This document shows positions 24,753-34,295 of a stretch of 64,000 nt of DNA, piece by piece. Each line of letters begins with the position of its first letter. Positions within the stretch are counted from its first letter, which is position 1. The position numbers were made by a program, and so were the translations under genes. This DNA comes from Kaistella antarctica (GTDB lineage: Bacteria; Bacteroidota; Bacteroidia; Flavobacteriales; Weeksellaceae), in the NCBI RefSeq assembly GCF_900109615.1, contig NZ_FOIX01000003.1, positions 1 to 64,000 of the forward strand. The letters run 5' to 3'. Below the pieces are notes generated by a model. It made no database searches and had not been told where the DNA came from. It saw only the letters and a list, made by a program, of their open reading frames with translations.

Positions 24753-25940
24753 ATGTTACTCAAACGACGCGACTTCCTCAAAATATCTTCCCTAGCCACC
24801 GCTTCCCTGATGATTCCTAATTTCCTGCAGGCGATGGCGGTTCCGGACGCTTTAGATAAAGAAAACAGAATTCTGGTTATTCTCCAGTTCAGCGGTGGAA
24901 ATGATGGCTTGAATACCATTATTCCGACCCGCAACGATATTTATTTTAGGGAAAGAGAAGCCATCGCGGTGAAAGATTCTTTACGCCTAACCGATGACGC
25001 CGGCATTAATCCGAGTTTAAGTTATTTTAAAGAACTCTTTGATAAAGGAGAGCTCGCTGTTCTAAATAATGTCGGTTACCCGAATCCTGATAAATCCCAC
25101 TTCCGAAGCATGGATATTTGGCAGTCGGCCAGCAGGAGCGATGAGTTTTTAGAAACCGGTTGGGTGGGTAGATATTTGGATGAAGCCTGTTACAAATGCG
25201 ATCATCCAACCCAAGCTTTGGAAATTGACGATATGTTGAGTTTGGCTTTGAAGGGCGAAGAGCAGAAAGCTTTTGCCTTCAAAGATCCCCAAAGGTTGTT
25301 TCAAACTTCGCAGGAAAAGTTCTTCAAAACGCTTGCTGACAATCACCATCACGAAGAAGAAACCGTCGATTATCTGTATCAGACAATGGGTTCCACCATT
25401 AATAATGCAGGATATATTTTTGAAAAAAGCAAAGCGAAATCCAGCAACGTCATTTATCCGAATACGGCTTTAGGAAAAGATTTTAAGAATATTGCGTCCC
25501 TCATCAATTCTGATATTAATACGAAAGTTTACTATTTGTCCGTGGGAAGTTTTGATACGCATGTGAATCAAAATCAAAAACAGGCGCAACTTTTTACAGA
25601 AATTAATGATGCTGTAAAGGCTTTCGTACAGGATTTAAAAGGTTCCGGCAGATTTAAAGATACTTTGATGATGACATTCTCCGAATTTGGTCGACGAGTT
25701 TCCCAGAATGCAAGTAAAGGAACCGATCACGGCACGGCGAATCAAATGTTTTTTGTGTCGAGCAATTTAAAGAAGAAAGGAATACTAAATGCTTTGCCAG
25801 ATCTGGAAAAATTGAATGATGGTGATTTAATCTACACCGAAGATTTTCGAAAAGTCTATGCCACGGTTTTGAAAAACTGGTTGGGTGCAGATTCCAATAA
25901 AATTCTCGGTTGGAAAAACGGCCTTTATGATTTTGTCTGA
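24753..25940 (+). CDS. DUF1501 family exported protein
   Basis: A 395-residue protein of the alkaline phosphatase-like DUF1501 family. The N-terminus KRRDFLKISSLATASLMIP is a twin-arginine (Tat) signal, so the protein is exported folded. Core features are LVILQFSGGNDGLNTIIPT, LAVLNNVGYPNPDKSHFRSMDIWQSA, VYYLSVGSFDTHVNQ and TFSEFGRRVSQNASKGTDHGTAN, which hold the putative metal ligands. It pairs with the upstream DUF1800 gene. A terminator follows. Confidence 0.9.
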   Translation: MLLKRRDFLKISSLATASLMIPNFLQAMAVPDALDKENRILVILQFSGGNDGLNTIIPTRNDIYFREREAIAVKDSLRLTDDAGINPSLSYFKELFDKGELAVLNNVGYPNPDKSHFRSMDIWQSASRSDEFLETGWVGRYLDEACYKCDHPTQALEIDDMLSLALKGEEQKAFAFKDPQRLFQTSQEKFFKTLADNHHHEEETVDYLYQTMGSTINNAGYIFEKSKAKSSNVIYPNTALGKDFKNIASLINSDINTKVYYLSVGSFDTHVNQNQKQAQLFTEINDAVKAFVQDLKGSGRFKDTLMMTFSEFGRRVSQNASKGTDHGTANQMFFVSSNLKKKGILNALPDLEKLNDGDLIYTEDFRKVYATVLKNWLGADSNKILGWKNGLYDFV

Positions 25941-25960
25941 TCGTAAATTTTAAACGTAAA

Positions 25961-25986
25961 AAAACCTCACGTCGTAGTGAGGTTTT
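25961..25986. terminator. Terminator after the DUF1501 gene
   Basis: AAAACCTCAC (25961-25970) and GTGAGGTTTT (25977-25986) form a 10-bp stem with a 6-nt loop, flanked by A and T tracts, suitable for both strands. Confidence 0.8.
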
Positions 25987-25996
25987 GTACTTTAAT

Positions 25997-26104
25997 TTAT
26001 CTCGTTCTTACCGAGCTTTGTTTTTTTCCGTTGATTTTCTTCATCACGTAACCTAATAACATTGGTGCTGCGAAGATTAAAACTCTTCTAAATAGTGTTC
26101 CCAT
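25997..26104 (-). CDS. 35-residue small membrane protein
   Basis: The frame from ATG 26104 reads MGTLFRRVLIFAAPMLLGYV followed by MKKINGKKQSSVRTR. A hydrophobic helix is flanked by Arg/Lys residues, with a strongly basic tail, which is a typical small bitopic protein. It ends just before the bidirectional terminator. I recognise no named family; the coding call rests on the coherent topology and the terminator placement. Confidence 0.5.
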   Translation of the reverse strand: MGTLFRRVLIFAAPMLLGYVMKKINGKKQSSVRTR

Positions 26105-26476
26105 AATAATTTATTTTTTGTTAAAAGTTAGTTTGCAAATAATTTGCCAAACAGTAAGACCTCTTATTTGGGCAGCTTTTTCAACCTGAATTAATCCTGA
26201 GCTAGTAGAATGGTTCCTGCATTTTTGTTTAGTCGCCATTTATTAATGAACAAAAGACCTCCCATCAAGTTGGGCTGCGAGATTAGTATTTTTAAGATAA
26301 ATCTGTTTGCCTTTTGACATTTAAGTTTATAGACTTCATCTTGTCAACTCGAATTCTAAACAATTCTTCCCGAAAAACCTTGTCAAGGTTCTGAACCTTG
26401 ACAAGGTTGATTACGCTTATTTTCACAAAAGCTGTTAACTAGTAAAAATTCTTTTCTAAGCTCTAAGATGTAAAAT
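26105..26476. other. Gene-free stretch with a 15-bp palindrome
   Basis: No coding region is convincing. The main landmark is the perfect hairpin at 26376-26408; the rest is AT-rich without recognisable sites. Confidence 0.5.
26376..26408. repeat. Palindromic repeat AACCTTGTCAAGGTT, copy 1
   Basis: The left arm 26376-26390 and right arm 26394-26408 are perfect reverse complements (15 bp, 3-nt loop). A second copy at 52146-52178 differs by one compensated base pair. Confidence 0.9.
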
Positions 26477-26812
26477 CTAGCTTCTCTTCCTCAAAGCTTC
26501 ACCTTCAAAAGAAATTCCTTGCCAACCAAATTCCATAAAATTCCGGATATTTTGATGATCAGTTCCTTCTGGGTTCCCCAAAACATCGTCTCTGTAAAAT
26601 GCGCCAAAAAGAGATAAGGTATCTTCTTTAGATAAATCATTCAACTTCGCAAAACTGAAAATTTTGCAAGAACCGTTATTTTCGTTCGCCTCATTAATGG
26701 TATTTCCGTTCTTAAATTTAGTTGGGGTGAAATCATATTGTTCATCAATGTAAGCGATGACTTCTTTAAAGCCAATATCTTCTGGTTTCTGTTTTACTTG
26801 TTCTAAAATCAT
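26477..26812 (-). CDS. HopJ-type protein
   Basis: A 111-residue protein of the HopJ family, named after a Pseudomonas type III effector but common in non-pathogens lacking such secretion. Family traits seen are YDFTPTKFKNG, the conserved NENNGSCKIFSFAKL and DVLGNPEGTDHQNIRNFM segments, and the GWQGISFEGEAL end. The ATG at 26812 overlaps the TGA of the upstream helicase gene (ATGA), so translation is coupled. No secretion signal or type III genes are present, so an effector role is unlikely here. Confidence 0.82.
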   Translation of the reverse strand: MILEQVKQKPEDIGFKEVIAYIDEQYDFTPTKFKNGNTINEANENNGSCKIFSFAKLNDLSKEDTLSLFGAFYRDDVLGNPEGTDHQNIRNFMEFGWQGISFEGEALRKRS

Positions 26813-29800
26813 TTTAATTTTTTTACTATTTTTTGAATTTCCGAATCTAAGTTTTGCCAGCAATTCTGACTCCAGATGCGCGCATATTCAAACCCCGAAT
26901 TCTGCAGAATTTTTGCCTTGTGAAGATCTTCCAAATAACCCAGCTCACCATCATATATCTCCTTACTCATGCATTCCACAATAATGGAGCGGTGATCAGC
27001 TTTTTCAATAAACAAATCTAAAATATAGCCGACAAAGTGATGGTTTTTAGAAATTTTCAGGTCAGGAAAATTCTCCTTTAAATGTTCCTCAATCTGATTG
27101 ATGAATAAAGTGGTTTCCGCATTTTTTTCTGTGGAAGATTTATGTCCATAAACATCCAGAACATTTAAAACTTCATTTCTTTGCGTCTCATTTTGATCAC
27201 TCACCGCTTTGCAATAACCCAAATACGCATAGAAAACCGCCTTTCGGTTGTTCGCGCCTTCCTGTTCAATCGCATCTTTATAGTTCATGAAAAATTCTTC
27301 GGGAATGGAATTGCAAATGTAAATTTTCTCCTTTGCTCGGGTGATGATCACATTCAATAATTTATAACCTTTCGAATGATTCACGGGACCAAAACTTTGA
27401 ACAAATTTACCGCTTGGTTTTCGTCCGTACGTCGTAGAAATAATGATAATATCACGTTCGTCTCCTTGAATGTTCTCTAGGTTTTTAATGAACATTCCAG
27501 CTTCTTCCAAACCTTGAATTTTCTCTTTAAACAGTTCGTTTTCCGGAAGATTAATTTGATGAACGATCTTTCGTTTGATGTAATTCCGCTGCGTAATATT
27601 AAAAGTAGCAATTCCCACAGACGGATATTTCCCGTCTTTGTTAGGTTCAATGGTTCCTAAAATTTCAAGCACTTTATCCGCTTCTTCGGTGTTGATATGA
27701 TCATTGAAAATACCATCAACCTGAAAAAATTCAATCGGTTTATGTTGCGTTTGCGTCGGCAGCGGTTTTAGTCTCGAATTGTAAAAGGCGTGGTTTGAAA
27801 AGTCAATGAGATAAGGATGTCTGGATCGATAATGGAAATCCAAATGATTCTTTTCAAAATTATTTTCCATGGCGAAATCCAGTAAAGATTCGATATTAAG
27901 CATGGCGTTTTTGTAGGTGATAATTTCGCTTTCACCTTCCAACTCATATTCATCATCGGTGGAACCGTCAAAAACTTTACTGAAATAATTCGACGGTGGC
28001 ATTTGATGTTCGTCTCCCGCGATGATAATATTTTTTCCTTTCAGCAAAGCCGGCAGATTATCTTCCAGTTTCAATTGGCTCGCTTCATCAAAAACAACGT
28101 AATCAAAATAGAAATTTTTATTCTGAAAAAGATTGCTGCAAACATCTGGCGTCGTCAAAATAATAGGGAAGAAAGTCGTGAACAGATCGGTGTCTTTCTG
28201 GGCAATTTGACGCAATGTTAATCGCGTATGATTGATGCTGCTGCGTTTGTTGTAAAGATTCGCAACCGTAATATCTTTGTTGTTTTTCTCAAAAGTTTTC
28301 ACCGCTTCCTGTTGTGCTGTATTCCAAAATTGCTCGATGAAACTTTTTTGGGTAAAACCGAATATTTTTAATTTTTTAATGATTTCTGCATATTGCTGTT
28401 CATTAAAATTAAGTTTCTCATCGCTGTGATACTTTAGCAAAAGAGAAAAATAAGCCGAGAGAAAAGAAGATTTCCAGTTTTGAAGTGGATACAATTTCTC
28501 TAGCAGATCTTTCTGGAAAACCGACAGATTGTGATGAAATGAAAACCAGTTGTATTCCGCCAAGAAAGGATTCGAAGGATGATTGCGAAGTTCTGAATAG
28601 GTAAAAAAGAGACTGGTTAACCATTCTTTAGTTTGCGAAAACATATTTCCGAAATCAGTATTTTTAATCCAGCGGTCATTCAAAATGGACTTTTTCAGAT
28701 TTTGAATTTTTTGTGAAATATTCTCCGTTTCTCGCCCCGAAATAGCTGGATCAAAAAGGTTCAGAAAATCCAGCGACTCATAATTTTGTTCGATATTAAA
28801 TAAAAACTGAGTTTGGGCTAATTCTGATTTCTGACGGTAATTAAGAATTTCATTTTTATTATTCCAAAGATTTCCGGAAATCTCAATGCCAGGGAAAAGC
28901 GGATTTAAACTAATCTCTTTAATGGAAGAAGAAATTTCGATTAATCTTTTTTGATTCTGAATTTTCCTTTTCTTCGTTGAGGAAAATAAAGCGCCCAATT
29001 TATAAAAGAAACCTTCCGTAACTTCCGGTAAAAACTCCTCAGAACTGGAATTTAAAGTCGAAGTCATAATTTCTGTTTCATTGATTAAAGAAGTCAGTTT
29101 CTGCAAATTCTGCCCAAACTCCTGCTTTTTCTTTTCGATATAAATGGGTTGAAAATCCCGTATCAACAGTTGAACTTCCTCCCAGGATTTTTTGTAGCCT
29201 TGAAAAGATTGATCTAAGTTTTGCAAACTGCTGTGAAAATTTTCCTGAATTAATTTCTCTGTATTCAGAAAAGACGCAGCAATAAAAGGTTCATATTCTT
29301 TATAAAGGGATTCTCCTACATTGAGCAAGATTTCAATTTCAGTAAACTCTTCTTTTGAAAACGAAAAAATCGAATCCTGCAGGTCCAGCGTTTCGTGAGA
29401 ATCTTTAAATTCCAGCAGATTTCCTACAATCTCCGACCAGTTTTTCTCCGGCAGTAATTCGGTATTTAACAAGCGGTGTACGGAGTTGACGTTCTCTTGA
29501 TGACCTGTTATTTCCGTAATCTGATCATTTAAAGATTGTGCAGAATAAAGTTGCATCGGTTTTTTAAAATCAGCAGGATCAATGAGATTTCGTACAGAAT
29601 TTACGACCAGTTTTCGATCGGAAATACTGTCTTTGATCATCGTGCAGTATCGCGCGTAACCCATTTTATGAAGCGCATTATACAAAACTTCCAGTGCCGT
29701 TTGTTTTTCGCAAACCACGATCGTCTTTTGTTTATTTTCTAAAGCATTCACCAAAACTGCCGTCAAAGTCTGGCTTTTCCCCGTTCCGGGCGGACCTTGA

Positions 29801-30825
29801 ATCAGAATTTTATTTTGAGATTTCAGCGACTCCAGAATTCCCTGTTGAGAAGGATCGGTTTCGATGGAAGTGATGGATTGAAAAGGAAGTTTTGCCGGAT
29901 CTTCTAAAGGTTTAAAGTTGCTTTTTAAAACCTCATAATCATTAATGATATTCTGCTTCTGAACTTCAAAAATGGAAAAGATTCCGGATTTTATAATGAA
30001 AGCGTCGCCTTTCTTTGGCAGCAACGTTTCATAAACCGCCTTCGTTTTAATGGCCGGAATTTCAGCATAATTATTCATGATGAAATCCAGGTTCTGCGTG
30101 ACTTTTAACTGACTTAAAATGGTTTCGCAAATATTAAACAGTTCGGGTTTATCGATCTTTCCATCCGCAAGCATTTCTTCTGAAAGCTGGTCTAAAATAA
30201 CTCCGGAATCACTTTGCAAATGGTTGATGAGAACTTCGTTCAGATAAATCGGATCATCTTCCGCACGACTGATTTCCCAGGTGTTCATTTCGTTCGTCGG
30301 CTTGATGTTGAGGGACCAGATCAAAAGGGGAGACGCCGAAATCTGTCCGTCGGACACATCTTTCCGGATCAATATCGGAAAACCAAATCCCAAAGAATTG
30401 ACGCCCTTTTCGGAGTAGATCACCTCATTCTGAAAAATCAGATTTTCTAGACTTCGCGAAAGTTTTTCCTTGTTCTTATCTTTTGTTTCGTCTTTTGAAA
30501 GTTCCGCTGCTGCAGGACTTTCTCTATTTTCAACTTCTTCAGTTTCCTCATTTTCATCTTCGAAAGAAAGGGTTCGTCTTGATGAATCAGCAGAATCTTC
30601 CTCCATAATTTGGTCGTGAATAGAAAATTTAAAAGAAACATTTTTCTGCGTCAAAAGATTGACAATAAAATGTTCGGGTAAACTTTTATGAATTTCCGAA
30701 AGCTGCGCAAGATCCAGTTTATACCGCGAATTCCCTGGAATCGCATTGAGATGAACGCCGCGACGGTTACCGGTTTTCAGTTTATTTTGAAAAGCTTCGA
30801 AGATTTCTGGGGTGAGGTTAAGCAT
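26809..30825 (-). CDS. Giant SF1 helicase with C-terminal PD-(D/E)XK-like nuclease domain
   Basis: A 1338-residue protein of the COG1112-type superfamily 1 helicases. The first 300 residues are a family-specific region with a very acidic insert near residue 90. Walker A GPPGTGKSQT is at about 344, the DEAS Walker B at about 910 (VVFDEASQL), YRSRHP at about 1000 and the motif V/VI region NIQGDERDIIIIS at about 1118. A long helical insertion (about 480-860) separates motifs I and II. The last 100 residues (ILDLFIEKADHRSIIVECMSK) look like a restriction-endonuclease fold. The architecture resembles helicases of defence systems such as Mokosh, but a partner typical of those is missing. It is translationally coupled to the HopJ-like gene. 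Confidence 0.88.
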   Translation of the reverse strand: MLNLTPEIFEAFQNKLKTGNRRGVHLNAIPGNSRYKLDLAQLSEIHKSLPEHFIVNLLTQKNVSFKFSIHDQIMEEDSADSSRRTLSFEDENEETEEVENRESPAAAELSKDETKDKNKEKLSRSLENLIFQNEVIYSEKGVNSLGFGFPILIRKDVSDGQISASPLLIWSLNIKPTNEMNTWEISRAEDDPIYLNEVLINHLQSDSGVILDQLSEEMLADGKIDKPELFNICETILSQLKVTQNLDFIMNNYAEIPAIKTKAVYETLLPKKGDAFIIKSGIFSIFEVQKQNIINDYEVLKSNFKPLEDPAKLPFQSITSIETDPSQQGILESLKSQNKILIQGPPGTGKSQTLTAVLVNALENKQKTIVVCEKQTALEVLYNALHKMGYARYCTMIKDSISDRKLVVNSVRNLIDPADFKKPMQLYSAQSLNDQITEITGHQENVNSVHRLLNTELLPEKNWSEIVGNLLEFKDSHETLDLQDSIFSFSKEEFTEIEILLNVGESLYKEYEPFIAASFLNTEKLIQENFHSSLQNLDQSFQGYKKSWEEVQLLIRDFQPIYIEKKKQEFGQNLQKLTSLINETEIMTSTLNSSSEEFLPEVTEGFFYKLGALFSSTKKRKIQNQKRLIEISSSIKEISLNPLFPGIEISGNLWNNKNEILNYRQKSELAQTQFLFNIEQNYESLDFLNLFDPAISGRETENISQKIQNLKKSILNDRWIKNTDFGNMFSQTKEWLTSLFFTYSELRNHPSNPFLAEYNWFSFHHNLSVFQKDLLEKLYPLQNWKSSFLSAYFSLLLKYHSDEKLNFNEQQYAEIIKKLKIFGFTQKSFIEQFWNTAQQEAVKTFEKNNKDITVANLYNKRSSINHTRLTLRQIAQKDTDLFTTFFPIILTTPDVCSNLFQNKNFYFDYVVFDEASQLKLEDNLPALLKGKNIIIAGDEHQMPPSNYFSKVFDGSTDDEYELEGESEIITYKNAMLNIESLLDFAMENNFEKNHLDFHYRSRHPYLIDFSNHAFYNSRLKPLPTQTQHKPIEFFQVDGIFNDHINTEEADKVLEILGTIEPNKDGKYPSVGIATFNITQRNYIKRKIVHQINLPENELFKEKIQGLEEAGMFIKNLENIQGDERDIIIISTTYGRKPSGKFVQSFGPVNHSKGYKLLNVIITRAKEKIYICNSIPEEFFMNYKDAIEQEGANNRKAVFYAYLGYCKAVSDQNETQRNEVLNVLDVYGHKSSTEKNAETTLFINQIEEHLKENFPDLKISKNHHFVGYILDLFIEKADHRSIIVECMSKEIYDGELGYLEDLHKAKILQNSGFEYARIWSQNCWQNLDSEIQKIVKKLK

Positions 30826-30949
30826 TGGATTTTGAAGGAAAATTGTTGTGGATTAAAAATAGGAATTTTAGTTGGAATGCAATGAAATTAAATATTTAGC
30901 AACAATCTTTATATTAATGCACTTCCTTCGTCACTTTTTACGCATAAAT

Positions 30950-32287
30950 TTAATTACCCACAGAATTTGAAATGATCTTTCCTCTTAATTCTACGGGTCG
31001 CAAAGTGATTAAGGCGATGGTTTTCATTTCTTTCGTCTCCAGTTCCAGGTGGTATTTTTTATAAAATAACCGTAAAAAAAGGATCATTTCCATATAGGCA
31101 AAATGTTCGCCGATACAGTGTCTCGCTCCATTTCCGAAAGGGAAATAAGGTTTACTTTTAATATTCTTATCTTCAAATCTTTCAGGAAGAAAAGAATTCG
31201 GTTGCTCCCAAAAAACTGGATTTCTGTGCATATCATAAAGCAAAAATTCTACGATCGTCCCTTTTTCCCAGGAGAAGTCTTTATAAGTATCATCTTCCAA
31301 AGCCACTCTGTCGATAATCCACGCGGGTGGATATAATCGCAATGATTCTTTGATGATGGTCATTGTTTTAGAATTTCCGAAAAGTGTTTTTAAAGATAAA
31401 AAATCGTCGCCCAGATCGTTGATTTCCTTTACTAATAATTGCTTTTCATTCTCATTATTTTCAATTAAAAACAAGGTAAAAGCCAGCGCATTGGCAGAAG
31501 TTTCATGACCGGCAACGAAGAGGATGATGATTTCGTCGATCAGCTGGTCCATCGTCATGGGTTCGCCGGTGTCTTCGTATCTGGACTCCAGTAGATTTTG
31601 CAGAATATCGTTATATTCTCCCGTTTCACTTTGTCTTTTCAGGATAATTTCCCGGAAAACATCGCGCATTTCATCCGACAGTTGAAGGTGTTTTTTCAGT
31701 TGTCCGGAGACTTTATACCAAGATATCAAAAATGGTTTACGAACTTCTTTGATGAACATTTTCTGAATCTCCGTAATGGAATCTGAAATTCTCAGGATCT
31801 GATTGTAGTCGATAGAATTTCCGAATAAAGTTTTCGCGATGATATTAAAAGTGAGCGTATTGGTCATCTTATAAAGATCGATCGTTTCATTTTTAATCTG
31901 ATCTTCAATCACGGCGTTTATTTCATCTACCATCGTTTGATGCAGCAGTTCTATATTTTTATTGCTAAAATTGGGCTGAATAAGCCGGCGTTGTTTCAGC
32001 CAATCTTTTCCGGTATTTGTCAGTAAACCTTTACCCAAATATTTGCCTAAAACATGCGTTTGAATGGCAGATTTCTCATAATTTTTTTGATTTTTCCGCA
32101 ACACAAAATCAAACAGTTCCGGATCGCGACTAAAGACAAACCGCTTTTTCACTAAAAAAGAACTTAAGGTGTACGTATTTCCTAGTTCCTGAAAATTTTG
32201 AGAAATAATCGCAACCGGATCGCTGTTCAACTTCAGTAAAGTTTTCCAGATACTTTTTTCGCTAACTTTTGGTGGGTAATTATACAC
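30950..32287 (-). CDS. Cytochrome P450
   Basis: A 445-residue haem monooxygenase. The oxygen-binding I-helix motif AGHETSA, the K-helix ESLRLYPPAW (ExxR) and the haem ligand loop FPFGNGARHCIGEHFA are all intact. Bacterial P450s of this type hydroxylate lipids or terpenoids; the substrate cannot be inferred. The start is GTG at 32287 (MYNYPPKVSEKS after conversion). No ferredoxin or reductase gene is adjacent, so electrons must come from elsewhere. It stands between the helicase and the reverse transcriptase. Confidence 0.93.
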   Translation of the reverse strand: MYNYPPKVSEKSIWKTLLKLNSDPVAIISQNFQELGNTYTLSSFLVKKRFVFSRDPELFDFVLRKNQKNYEKSAIQTHVLGKYLGKGLLTNTGKDWLKQRRLIQPNFSNKNIELLHQTMVDEINAVIEDQIKNETIDLYKMTNTLTFNIIAKTLFGNSIDYNQILRISDSITEIQKMFIKEVRKPFLISWYKVSGQLKKHLQLSDEMRDVFREIILKRQSETGEYNDILQNLLESRYEDTGEPMTMDQLIDEIIILFVAGHETSANALAFTLFLIENNENEKQLLVKEINDLGDDFLSLKTLFGNSKTMTIIKESLRLYPPAWIIDRVALEDDTYKDFSWEKGTIVEFLLYDMHRNPVFWEQPNSFLPERFEDKNIKSKPYFPFGNGARHCIGEHFAYMEMILFLRLFYKKYHLELETKEMKTIALITLRPVELRGKIISNSVGN

Positions 32288-32336
32288 AGTTCTGTTTTGT
32301 ATTTGTAGCGAAATTACGAGAAAATTTTATGTTAAA

Positions 32337-33965
32337 TTATTTTAAATGCTTATAAATTGCTGTGAAAACTATGTGCTTTCTTTTTCTCAGTTGATGCTCA
32401 AAATCTTCTGTTTCAAATATTTCTGAACATCTTCTAACATAACCCATATAGTTTGAGTTTTTCCTTTGCGATTGCACTTCTGAACTAATCATCGAATATT
32501 CACCTCTTTCATTTAACTCCAAAACAGATTTAGTTCTTAATTTTTGTTTTAATTCGCCTGTTTCAGAGTCTATTTCTCTTAAAGGCCTGTTGTAAAGTTT
32601 CTTTACTTGGTTAAGAAATATTGCTTTTTTCTGAAAAGGATATTTATTAATTCCCTTTTTCGCTCTATTTGCTCTGCGCTTTATAATACTAATTAATCTT
32701 CTGTAGTATTTTGCAAGGTTAGTTGATTTAATTAAAACATTATAACCTCTAAATTCGAAACCTAAATAAATTAGAGGTGAATCAGTCGATTTTGAACCAT
32801 CATTATTAATTTTTATTGATGTTAATCTTCGTTCTTTTAGATCGTTAAATTCAATATTTTCAAAAATAAAAGTTTCAGTTTTTGAAGTGCTTATTTCAAC
32901 TTTGCTTTCTTTAATTAAATTCTCAACGAACTGCTTTGTAGAAGAAATTTTTTCAACATCACAAATCACGACGATGTCATCTGAATATCTTCTGTAATAT
33001 GCATTTTCCTTCTCTACTAGATTTTCAATAATTGCTTTGTCGAAATCATATAAATAAATATTTGCTAACGTTGCACTAATAGGCAATCCTTGAGGTATTC
33101 CAACAATCTGTTTTTTATTATCAGAATCCTGTCTTCTAAATGGATTTTTGAAAACCCTTAATTTCCCTTGTTTAATATGATTTCTAAAATCTTCATTTGA
33201 CTCGAAAAAACATTTAAAGCCTTTTTCTCTTCTAATTTTCGCTAATTTTCTTTCATCAAAACCAGACTTTCGGCCATTTTTATTATTTAATTTGCGAAGA
33301 TCATCTTTAAGAACATAACTAAAATTAGTACAAGATTTAAAAACGTTGTAGTGGTCCGACGGAAGTGATTTTTCATCAATCATGAAAGACCACTTTTGCT
33401 TTAAAATTTTATGATCAAGTGAGGAGAAAAATCCTTTAATATCAAAAGTGAGCACAGCAATTTTTTTGTCATTAGAAGTTCTACGTTTTATCTCGTCAAA
33501 AACTTCTTTGGCAAAATGAATGGTACTTTTCCCTTTATCGGAATTTTCTTCTAATTTTATTTTTCTATAAGCGGTAATACAACTCAAAAGTTCTGGTAGC
33601 AAAGAAAGCTTTTCCAAATATTTCTCATTTAAAATATGAGCGTAGAATCCATATACTAGAGCGTCATAATGACTTGCGTAATGCAAAGGCCTAAGTTTGT
33701 ACGTTTGTTCTGTTTTATTGTTTTTTACTGCAATATGTTTATGAGCGCGACCAAGCGTCATGTGCTTTACTTCATCAGCTTTTTTATATTTCCTTTCTTT
33801 TATTAAAGTGTGCATAAGCGGATAAAACGCAAATTTAGAAACGAATTCCTTATTTTCAATCTGTCTTTTAAAGGCTCGCCAATTCTCACCAATTTTTAAA
33901 CTTGGTGAAAGATGGAGGTAACCTTTCGATTTTAACCAATCGGGAATTTCATCGTATCGATTCAT
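32337..33965 (-). CDS. Reverse transcriptase of the unknown-group/DRT type
   Basis: A 542-residue RNA-directed DNA polymerase. Motif A is LTFDIKGFFSSLDH (Asp about residue 175 of the form starting at 33965). The RT-4 block is GIPQGLPISATLANIYL, and the catalytic box is YRRYSDDIVVI (YxDD, about 327-330). The N-terminal region RPLHYASHYDALVYGFY and ITAYRKI match defence-associated RTs rather than retron RTs (no NAxxH or VTG) or group II intron RTs (no maturase/HNH domain). The ATG at 33965 is preferred; 34004 would place a run of nine Ts inside the gene. The gene is AT-rich relative to its neighbours and has a structured 290-nt leader, as in DRT systems with a noncoding RNA template. Confidence 0.88.
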   Translation of the reverse strand: MNRYDEIPDWLKSKGYLHLSPSLKIGENWRAFKRQIENKEFVSKFAFYPLMHTLIKERKYKKADEVKHMTLGRAHKHIAVKNNKTEQTYKLRPLHYASHYDALVYGFYAHILNEKYLEKLSLLPELLSCITAYRKIKLEENSDKGKSTIHFAKEVFDEIKRRTSNDKKIAVLTFDIKGFFSSLDHKILKQKWSFMIDEKSLPSDHYNVFKSCTNFSYVLKDDLRKLNNKNGRKSGFDERKLAKIRREKGFKCFFESNEDFRNHIKQGKLRVFKNPFRRQDSDNKKQIVGIPQGLPISATLANIYLYDFDKAIIENLVEKENAYYRRYSDDIVVICDVEKISSTKQFVENLIKESKVEISTSKTETFIFENIEFNDLKERRLTSIKINNDGSKSTDSPLIYLGFEFRGYNVLIKSTNLAKYYRRLISIIKRRANRAKKGINKYPFQKKAIFLNQVKKLYNRPLREIDSETGELKQKLRTKSVLELNERGEYSMISSEVQSQRKNSNYMGYVRRCSEIFETEDFEHQLRKRKHIVFTAIYKHLK

Positions 33966-34257
33966 AAAAAAAAACCTGTGCATAAGTTCTAGCGATAACG
34001 ACATTTATCTTACATACATCCCGAAGGATCGGACCAGTACCCATTTGCTGAGTCATCGTGTTTTTCGTAAATTACAATTTAACTGAAATACCAATAGATA
34101 TGGCATCATATATCAAATTATATGTTATCTTTACAGCTGGACTTTCCCTGATGGGTGAACTACTGTTGATAAATATTACGCCTGAATATCTACACATTCA
34201 GTAAAGCTTAAAGCCCTTCAGTCCTAACTAGTTGTAAGAAATCAACTTTCTGCACAA
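33966..34257 (-). ncRNA. Structured leader/candidate template RNA of the reverse transcriptase
   Basis: About 290 nt separate the RT promoter from the RT start codon and encode no protein. Hairpins visible on the minus strand include CTGAAT...ATTCAG with outer TTA/TAA pairs (34176-34204), AGTTG...CAACT near 34230, and ATCC-TTCG-GGAT (34018-34029), a UUCG tetraloop just upstream of the RT. Retrons and several DRT classes carry their noncoding RNA in this position. That this one serves as RT template is inference. Confidence 0.5.
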
Positions 34258-34263
34258 GCCTAG

Positions 34264-34295
34264 CAAATATAACATTATAATTATTAGATTTACAA
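34264..34295 (-). promoter_or_regulatory. Promoter of the RT leader RNA
   Basis: TATATTTG (minus strand, 34264-34271) fits TAnnTTTG; a TTG (34293-34295) lies 21 nt upstream, slightly longer than usual spacing. Confidence 0.55.

Noticed and set aside
26477-26812. HopJ as a type III effector
   Set aside because: No type III secretion genes or secretion signal; HopJ homologues are common in free-living bacteria.
32337-34004. Retron or group II intron interpretation of the RT
   Set aside because: No NAxxH or VTG retron motifs, no msr/msd-type inverted repeat flanking the gene, and no maturase or HNH domain; the RT looks like the unknown-group type.
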